A stretch of 31,142 bases of DNA, from NCBI GenBank assembly GCA_002449335.1, contig DKDL01000019.1, positions 1 through 31,142 of the forward strand, written 5' to 3'. This document shows positions 24,027 through 31,142 of this stretch, in pieces (position 1 is the stretch's first letter; the number at the start of each line of letters is the position of its first letter). Both the position numbers and the translations under genes were made by a program. The notes under the pieces were generated by a model. It was not told the DNA's origin and did not search any database. It worked only from the letters and a program-made list of their open reading frames with translations. Source of the DNA: Succinatimonas sp. UBA6849. GTDB taxonomy: Bacteria > Pseudomonadota > Gammaproteobacteria > Enterobacterales > Succinivibrionaceae.

Positions 24027-24548
24027 CTATTTACTCTCTTTATTATCTTTACTATCTTTACCAAAGAAACCGATGATAATGAGTAAACCGGCTCCGCAGC
24101 ATACAGCAATATCAGCCACATTAAATGCTGGGTAGTAATAGGAGAATGAGTCAGTCTTAATGTAGAACAAAAGAAAATCTACTACATATGACAAACAAAC
24201 TCTGTCGATAAGGTTGCCCAAAGCGCCACCAATAACCAGAGAAATCGCAAGACAAGTCCACTTTTTCTCTTTACTAGTACGCAATAGAGCAATGAATAGT
24301 GCAATGCTGATGGCAACAGCTATCAGCATAAAGAAATACCTTTGCCAACCGCCGCTTGAAGCTAGAAAACTAAAAGCAGCTCCTTCATTATGAACATGAA
24401 TAATGTCAAAGAATGGCGCTACCCTGTAGCCTATAGAGTTTACAGGGATAGTGCTAACAATCAGGTATTTTGTAAGTTGATCTAAGACAACTACAAGCAA
24501 GCTCCATAACAGGAACTTGCTTCCATTGTTTTTTATTGCAAATGACAT
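24027..24548 (-). CDS. lspA: lipoprotein signal peptidase (signal peptidase II)
   Basis: An inner-membrane aspartic protease that cleaves prolipoprotein signal peptides after diacylglyceryl modification. The 173-residue protein has four membrane helices. The catalytic aspartates are D124 (YVVDF) and D146 (FNVADIA). The conserved NEGAAFSFL and GGALGNLIDR motifs are intact. It lies between ileS (9-bp gap) and ispH (2-bp gap), the usual order. The C-terminal tail is charged. Confidence 0.97.
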   Translation of the reverse strand: MSFAIKNNGSKFLLWSLLVVVLDQLTKYLIVSTIPVNSIGYRVAPFFDIIHVHNEGAAFSFLASSGGWQRYFFMLIAVAISIALFIALLRTSKEKKWTCLAISLVIGGALGNLIDRVCLSYVVDFLLFYIKTDSFSYYYPAFNVADIAVCCGAGLLIIIGFFGKDSKDNKESK

Positions 24549-24557
24549 GATGTATCT

Positions 24558-27386
24558 TTATGCAAAATGTCTGATTTCACCAGTTGACTTAACATTCTGA
24601 ACGCAACGCTTGCATAAGCCAGGGAACTCTGGATCTGCATCAACGCTTTCTTCATAATGCCAGCAACGCTCGCACTTCTTAGCCTTTGATTTCTCAACAG
24701 AGAAAGCACAATCTAAAACTTCTGACTTGAAGGCATCAGCAGGTGCTTCTTCATCAGTTACAATTGCCTTAGAAGTGATCAGAACGAAGCATAACTCAGA
24801 TTCAATCTTCTTTAAGTCTTCTAATAACTGACCCTTTGCATAAATCTTAAGCTCAGCTTCTAGTGAACCACCAATTACGCCGTTGTTACGTGCAGTTTCG
24901 ATTGCCTTGTTAGCTTCATTTCTGAAGTTTAACATTCTAGCCCAGTACTCTGAATTGAACTCTGAAGACTCATCAATCTCATGTAAATCGTCATACCAGG
25001 TTGAGGTGAATACGAATTCATCTCTCTTACCAGGCATTGCTTCCCAAGCTTCCTGAGCAGTAAATGACAGGATAGGAGCGATCCAGCGGATTAGAGATTC
25101 AGCAATTACGTATAAAGCGCTCTGACATGAACGACGAGCAGCACTGTCAGCCTTAGCTGTGTACTGACGATCCTTGATAATATCTAAGTAGAATGAACCT
25201 AACTCAATTGAACAGAAGTTCATTAGGATCTGAACTACCTTGTGGAAGTCATACTCTTCGTAGCACTTTAATAATTCTTTCTGAGTCTTAGAGGTAAGTG
25301 ATACTGCCCACTTATCTAACTCAACCATATCATTAAATGCAACCTTATCAGTCTCAGGGTTGAAGCCGTTTAAGTTTGCAAGTAAGAATCTTACAGTGTT
25401 ACGTACACGACGATAAGCATCTGAAGAACGCTTAAAGATTTCGTGTGATACAGCCATATCACCGGTGTAGTCATTTGATGCAATCCATAGACGTAGAACA
25501 TCAGCACCTAACTTGTCGATGATCTCCTGTGGAGCAATAACGTTACCTAATGACTTAGACATCTTGCGACCCTGACCATCAACGGTAAAGCCGTGGGTTA
25601 GAACCTGCTTGTATGGAGCCTTGTCTTTAGTTGCAACTGATAACATCAGTGATGACATGAACCAGCCACGATGCTGATCTGAACCTTCTAGGTATAAGTC
25701 AGCGCTGTGGTGATTAAACTCAGGACGCTGATCAACTACTGAGAAGTGAGTTGAACCTGAGTCGAACCAAACGTCTAGGGTATTTGGATCTTTGTGATAG
25801 TGTTTAGCCTCTTCAGGGCCAATCAGATCTTCAACTTTAAGATCCCACCATGCCTGAATACCGTCTTTTTCAACTGCCTTAGCGACCTTCTCGATGATTG
25901 CTGGTGTATCAGGATGGATTTCATTAGTCTCATTGTTGATTAAAACAGCACATGGCATACCCCAGGTTCTCTGACGAGAAATACACCAGTCAGTACGCTG
26001 TTTTACCATAGCCTCAATACGGTTCTGGCCCCATGCTGGGATCCACTTGGTCTTCTTGATTTCTTCTAAAGATCTTGCTCGTAAGCCCTTAGCATCCATT
26101 GAAATGAACCACTGTGGAGTTGCTCTGAAGATTACAGGGGTCTTATGACGCCAGCAGTGTGGGTAGCTGTGAGAGATAACCTTTAGTTTTACTAAAGCGC
26201 CCTTCTCTTTTAGAACTTCAATTACATTAGGATTTGCCTTTAATACGTTAAGACCTGCAAAGTACTCAACGTCATCCTTGAAGCAACCATCAGGTCCTAC
26301 TGGATTGTAAATCTCTAAACCGTACTTAATTGAAACGTTATAGTCGTCTAGACCATGACCACCTGCAGTGTGAACACAGCCTGTACCAGCTTCTAGGGTT
26401 ACGTGAGCACCTAAAATTACAGGAACATCAAAGTTTAAGAATGGGTGGTGGAATTTCTGTAATTCTAATGCCTTACCTGAAACTTCGTCACCTAAAACTG
26501 AGTATTCTTCAATACCGCACTCTTTCATCACAGTCTCAACAAGATCTGCTGCCATGATGAAGCGCTCTGCGCCCTTATCGGTCTTAACCTGAACTAGAAC
26601 ATACTTTAACTGCTCGTTCATACAGATTGCTCTGTTAGCAGGTAAAGTCCATGGAGTAGTAGTCCAAATTACACATGAGATAGGACCTTCGCCTTTACCC
26701 TGAGCATTAAAGGTAGCCAATACCTTGTCGTCATCAGTACTTGCAAAGCGAACATAGATAGAATCGGATTTAACATCGGCGTACTCAACTTCAGCTTCAG
26801 CTAATGCTGACTGACAGTCCATACACCAGTAAACAGGTTTTAGACCACGTACGAAGTGACCATTTGCAATAACCTTACCTAAACATCTTAAGGTATCAGC
26901 TTCGGTCTTGTAGTTCATGGTCAGGTATGGATTATCCCAATCACCTAAAACACCTAGACGCTTGAAATCTTTTCTCTGACCGTCAACCTGGCTCTGTGCA
27001 TACTTACGGCACTCTTTTCTGAAGGTAGCTGCATCAACCTTAACACCAGGCTTACCGATTAAGCTTTCAACTTTAACCTCAATTGGAAGACCATGACAGT
27101 CCCAACCTGGAACATATGGAGAATCAAAGCCTGATAGAGTCTTTGACTTTACAATAATATCCTTTAAAACCTTGTTAATTGAGTGACCAATATGAATATT
27201 GCCGTTTGCATATGGAGGACCATCATGCAGAATAAACATATTTGCACCTGCTCTTGCAGTGCGGATCTTCTTATAAAGACAACGCTTCTCCCAGTCCTGT
27301 AACATACCAGGCTCACGCTGAGCTAAATTACCACGCATTGGAAATGCGGTATTAGGAAGGTTTAAAGTACTTTTGTAATCAGCCAT
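24558..27386 (-). CDS. ileS: isoleucyl-tRNA synthetase
   Basis: Charges tRNA-Ile. The 942-residue length matches the bacterial type. PPYANGNIHIGHS near residue 57 is the HIGH motif and GRKMSKSLGN the KMSKS motif. The editing domain (with GTGCVHTAGGHG) lies between. The C-terminal zinc site CERCWHYEE...CKRC and the FPGLC segment are present, as in the mupirocin-sensitive bacterial class. It follows ribF by 26 bp and precedes lspA by 9 bp in the conserved ribF-ileS-lspA-ispH unit. Confidence 0.98.
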   Translation of the reverse strand: MADYKSTLNLPNTAFPMRGNLAQREPGMLQDWEKRCLYKKIRTARAGANMFILHDGPPYANGNIHIGHSINKVLKDIIVKSKTLSGFDSPYVPGWDCHGLPIEVKVESLIGKPGVKVDAATFRKECRKYAQSQVDGQRKDFKRLGVLGDWDNPYLTMNYKTEADTLRCLGKVIANGHFVRGLKPVYWCMDCQSALAEAEVEYADVKSDSIYVRFASTDDDKVLATFNAQGKGEGPISCVIWTTTPWTLPANRAICMNEQLKYVLVQVKTDKGAERFIMAADLVETVMKECGIEEYSVLGDEVSGKALELQKFHHPFLNFDVPVILGAHVTLEAGTGCVHTAGGHGLDDYNVSIKYGLEIYNPVGPDGCFKDDVEYFAGLNVLKANPNVIEVLKEKGALVKLKVISHSYPHCWRHKTPVIFRATPQWFISMDAKGLRARSLEEIKKTKWIPAWGQNRIEAMVKQRTDWCISRQRTWGMPCAVLINNETNEIHPDTPAIIEKVAKAVEKDGIQAWWDLKVEDLIGPEEAKHYHKDPNTLDVWFDSGSTHFSVVDQRPEFNHHSADLYLEGSDQHRGWFMSSLMLSVATKDKAPYKQVLTHGFTVDGQGRKMSKSLGNVIAPQEIIDKLGADVLRLWIASNDYTGDMAVSHEIFKRSSDAYRRVRNTVRFLLANLNGFNPETDKVAFNDMVELDKWAVSLTSKTQKELLKCYEEYDFHKVVQILMNFCSIELGSFYLDIIKDRQYTAKADSAARRSCQSALYVIAESLIRWIAPILSFTAQEAWEAMPGKRDEFVFTSTWYDDLHEIDESSEFNSEYWARMLNFRNEANKAIETARNNGVIGGSLEAELKIYAKGQLLEDLKKIESELCFVLITSKAIVTDEEAPADAFKSEVLDCAFSVEKSKAKKCERCWHYEESVDADPEFPGLCKRCVQNVKSTGEIRHFA

Positions 27387-27412
27387 TTTTCCAATCTACC
27401 AAAAACAATAAT

Positions 27413-28360
27413 TTAAAATTCTTCGTTACTATGTTTTGCAAGGATCTCTTTTGCCTTTTCTTTGTCAGCTAAAAGCTGTTCCTGCAAAACTTCAATATTT
27501 GAAAACTTTACTTCATCACGGATCTTACTGATAAAGAAAACTCTTATGCTCTCTCCGTACAGATCCTGTTTGAAATTGAATAAATTTACCTCAAGCAGAG
27601 CCTTGTTCTGTCCTGCTACTACAGTAGGTCTGTAACCTACATTTGCCATTCCATCATAAAGAGATACTTTAGACAGAACCTTTACAGCGTAAACACCTCT
27701 TAGAGGTGAAATTCTACGGTTAATATTTACATTAGCTGTAGGGAAACCTAAATTTCGTCCAATTTGATTTCCATGAACGACAATGCCTGACATGGAATAG
27801 TATCTACCTAAAGCTTCTTTAGCCAGATCAAGCTGACCATGAAACAGATATTCTCGTATCTTAGTGCTAGAGATTCTCTCATGATTGAGCAATACGCCGT
27901 CTATAGCACTAGCTTCCATTCCTACTTCAGAACCTAATTTTTTAAGATCATCAATAGTGTACTTTCCGCCCTCTCCAAAATTAAACAGAGAGCCTACAGT
28001 TACACTCTTAACTTGAAGTTTTTTGTATAAAAGATCGATTACATATTCTCTTGCTGATAAGGCAGCAAAAGCAGCATTAAACTTCATACAAAAAACAATT
28101 TTTACACCAGCAACTTCTAGAGCCTGAAGTTTATCTCTTAGAGAATATAAACGAGCTGGAGATTTATCTTTAGAAAAGAATTCTAACGGTTGTGGTTCAA
28201 AGATCATGACAGCTGGCACAAGATCAAGCTTTCTAGCTTTTTCTTTCATGCACTCAATAACTGCCTGGTGACCTTTATGAAATCCGTCAAAATTGCCGAT
28301 AGCTAAGGCAACACCATTTGGTGTACCTTTAAAATCTGACAAACAACGGATTAAACGCAT
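27413..28360 (-). CDS. ribF: bifunctional riboflavin kinase / FAD synthetase
   Basis: Converts riboflavin to FMN and then FAD. The 315-residue protein has the N-terminal nucleotidyl-transferase domain (GNFDGFHKGH at residues 22-31, ISSTKIREYL near 170) and the C-terminal flavokinase domain starting with GRNLGFPTANV and the GVYAVKV and ANVGYRPTV segments. The ATG is preceded by AGGGA. It is the first gene of the minus-strand unit and is divergent from rpsT, as in E. coli. Confidence 0.96.
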   Translation of the reverse strand: MRLIRCLSDFKGTPNGVALAIGNFDGFHKGHQAVIECMKEKARKLDLVPAVMIFEPQPLEFFSKDKSPARLYSLRDKLQALEVAGVKIVFCMKFNAAFAALSAREYVIDLLYKKLQVKSVTVGSLFNFGEGGKYTIDDLKKLGSEVGMEASAIDGVLLNHERISSTKIREYLFHGQLDLAKEALGRYYSMSGIVVHGNQIGRNLGFPTANVNINRRISPLRGVYAVKVLSKVSLYDGMANVGYRPTVVAGQNKALLEVNLFNFKQDLYGESIRVFFISKIRDEVKFSNIEVLQEQLLADKEKAKEILAKHSNEEF

Positions 28361-28670
28361 CGGTGATCCCTAAAGTAAATCTTATTAAATTTTCTAAAAA
28401 CAAATAGGTTCAAAAGCCCATAGAATGAGTAATTATAGCCTAAAAGCACTGTTCTTAACAGTTTTAATTTTTTTGAATAAAATAGTTTAAAAACAAAAAG
28501 ATATATAAGATTGCTGTACTTTTGTGTTGTTGTTTTATAAAAGTGATGTAAAATAACGCGCAAATTATGGTGTTCTACTTTAATTTTGTAAAAAAAATTG
28601 TTAGAATACAGCGATTATGTGCCACATCATGACGGAAAGTGGCAATTGTTTAAGAATTCAGGAGCTATTT
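28361..28670. promoter_or_regulatory. divergent promoter region of ribF and rpsT
   Basis: No gene is supported. On the rpsT side, TTGTTG, 16 bp, TAAAAT followed by a GC-rich ACGCGC stretch (about 28527-28562) resembles a ribosomal promoter with a stringent-type discriminator. A second possible -10 (TAGAAT, near 28603) is closer to the gene. I see no clear minus-strand promoter for ribF beyond general AT-richness. Confidence 0.35.
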
Positions 28671-28934
28671 GTGCCTAATATTAAGTCTGCAAAGAAGCGC
28701 GTTGTTATTTCCGAGAAAGCACGTCAGCATAACGTAGCTGCACGTTCAAAGATGCGCACTTTAATCAAGAATGTTGTAAAAGCTGTTGAGTCTGGTGACA
28801 AAGAAGCTGCAAAGAATGCATTTGCAGTTGCTGAGCCAGTTTTAGACCGTGCTGCATGCAAGGGTCTTGTTCACAAGAACAAAGTTGCTCGTCATAAGAG
28901 CAAGTTAGCAGCTTCAATCAAGGCTATGAACTAG
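28671..28934 (+). CDS. rpsT: 30S ribosomal protein S20
   Basis: A primary 16S rRNA-binding protein of the small subunit. From the GTG at 28671 it has 87 residues, the exact family length, and begins PNIKSAKKR after the initiator, matching the S20 N-terminus. AGGAG (28660-28664) lies 6 nt before the GTG, so the in-frame codons upstream to 28617 are not coding. E. coli rpsT also uses a non-ATG start (TTG), which there allows autogenous control; the same may apply here by inference. A terminator follows. Confidence 0.97.
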   Translation: MPNIKSAKKRVVISEKARQHNVAARSKMRTLIKNVVKAVESGDKEAAKNAFAVAEPVLDRAACKGLVHKNKVARHKSKLAASIKAMN

Positions 28935-28952
28935 TCTTCAGACAGCTGATAG

Positions 28953-28979
28953 AAAAGCCTCGCTATGCGAGGTTTTTTT
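28953..28979 (+). terminator. rpsT terminator
   Basis: CCTCGC (28958-28963), loop TAT, GCGAGG (28967-28972), then seven T residues (28973-28979). Upstream A residues extend the pairing. Confidence 0.92.
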
Positions 28980-29207
28980 ATTGCTTCTTTAACCATCATC
29001 CTCTAATCATTTTGATGGTGTCTCTTTCACTTCTTACCCATCAGTTTCATCCAAACTCCAAAGTGACATTTAATTTCTTCAAATATTCCCTTTCATTTAG
29101 TCTTACTCCTTCTTGTTTACAAGATTCATAAAACTAGAACTTACATTGTAAGAGTTGCTTTTGTTCAGAACTACTTTTATGAAGAACTAGAACTTTTCAA
29201 GATCCCT

Positions 29208-29246
29208 AAAAAAGAAAGCGGTTTTGAGCGCATTTCTCAAAACCGC
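29208..29246 (-). terminator. strong minus-strand terminator with no protein gene directly before it
   Basis: A perfect 11-bp stem (arms 29218-29228 and 29236-29246, 7-nt loop) followed on the minus strand by TTTCTTTTTT. The nearest minus-strand gene stop is about 300 bp upstream. Confidence 0.8.
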
Positions 29247-29335
29247 AAAAGAAAAGGCGTACCACCTTTTTAGAACACATGCAAACGAGTCATTTGCTTG
29301 CCTAACTAACGTAATTAGTTTTGGTTAACTCGTGT
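29208..29335 (-). ncRNA. candidate structured small RNA
   Basis: On the minus strand TTGATT (29370-29365), a 17-bp spacer and TAGCAT (29347-29342) could start an RNA near 29335. It would pass three stem-loops (AACTAA/TTAGTT at 29304-29320, GCAAA/TTTGC at 29281-29297, AAAAGG/CCTTTT at 29252-29270). It would end at an 11-bp terminator, GCGGTTTTGAG with CTCAAAACCGC (29218-29246), followed by TTTCTTTTTT. GTTAG-N6-CTAAC (29334-29349) overlaps the -10. No known RNA family is recognised. Confidence 0.35.
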
Positions 29336-29492
29336 TAGTCTATGCTAACCTTAAAATTTCATTAAATCAATAGCTTTTTTCAAATTTTTTTTGGTTTTGC
29401 ATTATTTTTGAAATTTGTTTGAACTTTTTAAGAATGGGACTCTCTAAGAGATATAAAGTGGTTAACCACAAATAATTTTACATCCCATAATA

Positions 29493-29519
29493 AACCTAGC
29501 TCTGCTAGGTTTTTTTTTA
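29493..29519. terminator. terminator downstream of the mglB-like gene, best on the plus strand
   Basis: AAACCTAGC, loop TCT, GCTAGGTTT, followed on the plus strand by a T run. On the minus strand the stem is followed only by ATTATG, so it would end the mglB-like transcript less efficiently. A strong plus-strand terminator implies a plus-strand transcript here. Confidence 0.75.
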
Positions 29520-29540
29520 CTTTTTTGTATTCCTTGTTTT

Positions 29541-30581
29541 CTACTTTTGATAAGGAAACACATACTTTTGTTTCATGTAATTTTTAAATGAAGCAAACTT
29601 AATGTAAGGGATCATGGTCTTGTGATTTTCTGTTTTGTACCAGACTAATTGTGTTACCTCTTCATCTGTCTGTGCCTCAGAAGTTGCGATCTCGTAACAG
29701 ACCTTAGCCAGAGCTGAATAATCAGAAATTAGAGTGCCTGTAGCGCGACCGGCTTCGACCTCTTTTAACATCTCAGGTAATCCATCCACGCCAAAGACAG
29801 GAATATAGTGTTCTTTATCATTTACGTCTGTGTTATAACCGTGGCTCTTTAGAGCATCAAGAGCACCTAAAGCCATAGCATCATTGTTAGCAACCACGAT
29901 TTCAATATTACTTATGCCCACAAGATCGATCTGCTTTAAAAGATCGCGTTTTGCATTGTAACGATCCCAGTTATCATAGTTCTTAGAAATGATGTTTAAA
30001 GGATAACCTTTTTCCTTTAACTTAGTTACGGTCATTAAAGTTCGGTTAAAGGTATCGTGATGGAATTTCTCACCTTGTAAGATGACCATATCTAATTGAC
30101 CATTCTTATTCTTATCATAGTGAGCTACTGTTTTAAAGTAATCATCGATTTCATCAGCAATATAGACACCAGACTGTTCAGAATTAGCACCTACGTACCA
30201 GCAGTCATCATAGCTTGCAAGAGCTGAGTCGGATGGAAGGCGATTAAAAAAGACAACCTTACTGCCAGAGTCTTTCGCAGCTTCTAAAACCTTTGGAGCA
30301 TCATTTACATCCACAAGATTCACAATGGCAGGTGATCCTGAATACAGACCGGTAATAATGCTTTCTAACTGCTCTTGATGATGATTTTGAGCATCATAAA
30401 ACTTAAAGTTCAAAGGAGATCTTTCTGAGAGTTTTCCTAAGAAAGTTGCATAGAGGTTGATGAAGTTGTCATTACCATTGTAGTAGTAAACATTGATATT
30501 CGATATTGCATAACATGAAGATACAGTAAGTCCTAATGACAAAGAGATAACTTTAATTAAATTCATGCAAAATCGATTCAT
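29541..30581 (-). CDS. mglB: galactose/glucose-binding periplasmic protein (MglB-like), unpaired
   Basis: A periplasmic solute-binding protein of the ribose/galactose family, 346 residues with a signal peptide ending near SSCYA (residue 25). Positions matching the E. coli MglB sugar site are conserved: D38, N113 in FFNRLP, H175-D176 and R180 in FHHDTFNR, W205, the NND at 232-234 and D266. The calcium loop reads D156-K-N158-K-N160-G-Q162, with E227 as the distant ligand. So D-galactose or D-glucose binding is likely. AGGAT lies 6-7 nt before the ATG. No ATPase or permease gene follows; the next minus-strand gene is ribF. It may serve a transporter or chemoreceptor encoded elsewhere. Confidence 0.88.
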   Translation of the reverse strand: MNRFCMNLIKVISLSLGLTVSSCYAISNINVYYYNGNDNFINLYATFLGKLSERSPLNFKFYDAQNHHQEQLESIITGLYSGSPAIVNLVDVNDAPKVLEAAKDSGSKVVFFNRLPSDSALASYDDCWYVGANSEQSGVYIADEIDDYFKTVAHYDKNKNGQLDMVILQGEKFHHDTFNRTLMTVTKLKEKGYPLNIISKNYDNWDRYNAKRDLLKQIDLVGISNIEIVVANNDAMALGALDALKSHGYNTDVNDKEHYIPVFGVDGLPEMLKEVEAGRATGTLISDYSALAKVCYEIATSEAQTDEEVTQLVWYKTENHKTMIPYIKFASFKNYMKQKYVFPYQK

Positions 30582-30734
30582 GACACCATCCTACTTACGT
30601 TGACCAACGTTAGTGAAACCAAAGTGGTATTTATACCTAGTTCTTTATTTTAGGTGATAATTTGCATTTATAAGGGATAAATGCCTATATATGCAAATAC
30701 AGTCACAGTAAAAAGTGAATAAAAAATTAGCTTA

Positions 30735-30748
30735 AGCAAAACTTTGCT
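30735..30748. promoter_or_regulatory. AGCAAA-AC-TTTGCT palindrome
   Basis: Inverted repeat about 155-165 bp upstream of the mglB-like ATG. Its core GCAAAACTTTGC is the exact reverse complement of the core at 30887-30898. Confidence 0.45.
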
Positions 30749-30884
30749 AAAAGGAATGATTATTGTTAAGAGAAATGTGATCAGAGATCTTTTGATAACG
30801 ATAATGTAATAGTTTTAACAACGCTTTCCAAACGGTCGTGTATTTTAGGTCTAAATTTAATTAAATGCTTGTAAATCAACAAAA

Positions 30885-30900
30885 TTGCAAAGTTTTGCAA
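30885..30900. promoter_or_regulatory. TTGCAAA-GT-TTTGCAA palindrome
   Basis: A second copy of the GCAAA-TTTGC element, 151 bp further upstream and in the opposite orientation. A third copy with a one-base centre lies upstream of galM (6395-6407). Confidence 0.45.
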
Positions 30901-31063
30901 GTAAAATTTAGAGCACACTTTAAGAATAAGAATGAAAATAAAAAAATATTTGAAAAAATCGAAAAATTTTTTGAACTTTTTTAAATTAAGTCACTCTAAG
31001 AAGTATATCAGTTAAGATTTCTTCAAGCTGGTGACTTTTTTCATTATATATTTTCCTCAAAAG

Positions 31064-31093
31064 GCCCAATATAAGTTATTGGGCTCTTTTTTT
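31064..31093. terminator. terminator at the right edge
   Basis: GCCCAATA (31064-31071) pairs with TATTGGGC (31077-31084), followed on the plus strand by TCTTTTTTT. On the minus strand CTTTT follows the stem. It could end the minus-strand gene entering from the right, or a plus-strand RNA. Confidence 0.75.
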
Positions 31094-31142
31094 ATCTGCG
31101 CTTTTCTTTTTGCATTTTCTTTTTACGGCAACCAAATAGAGC
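31092..31142 (-). CDS. possible 3' end of a truncated minus-strand gene
   Basis: The last 17 codons of a frame open to the window edge, ending TAA at 31092-31094. The tail is very basic (CRKKKMQKEKRR). A stem-loop terminator begins 7 bp after the stop on this strand, which supports a real gene end. It is too short to identify. Confidence 0.35.
   Translation of the reverse strand, partial: ALFGCRKKKMQKEKRR

Larger units (their letters stand above)
28980..29540. other. gene-free stretch between rpsT and the mglB-like gene
   Basis: No protein gene is visible. The first 220 bases are T/C-rich with a direct repeat ACTAGAACTT (in 29133-29145 and 29185-29197) and small palindromes. From 29208 to 29370 lies a candidate minus-strand structured RNA. 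A GTGGTTAACCAC palindrome is at 29458-29469 and a strong plus-strand terminator at about 29493-29519. Confidence 0.5.
30582..31091. promoter_or_regulatory. 510-bp upstream region of the mglB-like gene
   Basis: No gene is visible. A possible minus-strand -10 (TATAAA, 30635-30630) lies in a GGTAT-TT-ATACC dyad; the -35 is poor. ACGTTG-AC-CAACGT (30597-30610) sits between it and the ribosome-binding site. Other elements are GCATTTAT-N5-ATAAATGC (30664-30684), the two GCAAA-TTTGC palindromes, a perfect CRP-like half-site AAATGTGATC (30773-30782) without a good second half, and A-tract-rich DNA at about 30930-30985. Confidence 0.45.

Noticed and set aside
29251..29270. GGTGGTACGCC on the minus strand resembles the conserved T-box core
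   Set aside because: There is no specifier stem or downstream minus-strand aminoacyl-tRNA or amino-acid gene; the next minus-strand gene is ribF, about 850 bp away. The rest of the T-box consensus is missing and such leaders are rare in gammaproteobacteria.
30773..30796. Possible CRP site upstream of the mglB-like gene
   Set aside because: The left half AAATGTGATC is perfect, but the right half does not match TCACA at the required spacing, and the distance to the probable promoter is about 150 bp.

Overview
This AT-rich window reads as chromosomal core DNA of a gammaproteobacterium. The gene orders rpsT / ribF-ileS-lspA-ispH, mltG-tmk-holB, leuABCD, and lptG next to a CAA-anticodon tRNA-Leu all resemble the Escherichia layout. 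The low GC content, the amino-acid biosynthesis genes and the protein style suggest an anaerobic relative such as a Succinivibrionaceae member. That placement is an inference, not a search result.

Layout. Positions 1-384 hold a leu control region dense in TTGTAA/TTACAA half-sites. leuABCD (385-5109) makes the leucine precursor and ends in a bidirectional terminator. On the minus strand follow a small TSCPD-domain protein and an NfsB-type nitroreductase (5186-6123). On the plus strand come galM (6506-7531) and a TSUP-family permease (7694-8461). A 577-bp gene-free stretch (8462-9038) lies on the 3' side of tRNA-Leu(CAA). It holds the most unusual element of the window: a 20-residue hydrophobic ORF on the minus strand, with a near-consensus promoter firing antisense across it and stem-loops at both ends. 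This looks like a type I toxin-antitoxin cassette resembling ibs/sib. Next come lptG (minus), a divergent AraC-type regulator (plus), and a minus-strand block of lptF, holB, tmk, mltG and a GGDEF-like membrane sensor. valS and a small secreted protein of unknown function are on the plus strand. The minus-strand block metY-ispH-lspA-ileS-ribF follows, then divergent rpsT. A 606-bp gene-free stretch carries a candidate structured sRNA. A lone MglB-like galactose/glucose-binding protein (29541-30581) follows, and the extreme right edge may carry the 3' tip of another minus-strand gene.

How the parts fit. Most genes are housekeeping: leucine synthesis, tRNA charging, LPS export, peptidoglycan length control, replication clamp loading, dTMP supply, lipoprotein maturation, isoprenoids, flavins and ribosomes. 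Two sugar genes, galM and the mglB-like gene, are far apart but share a GCAAA-TTTGC palindrome upstream, suggesting one regulator. Points worth follow-up are the candidate toxin-antitoxin cassette, the palindrome families, the roughly 230-residue Lys/Ser/Thr-rich tail on MltG, the degenerate GGDEF domain, and the separation of lptF from lptG by a regulator gene.
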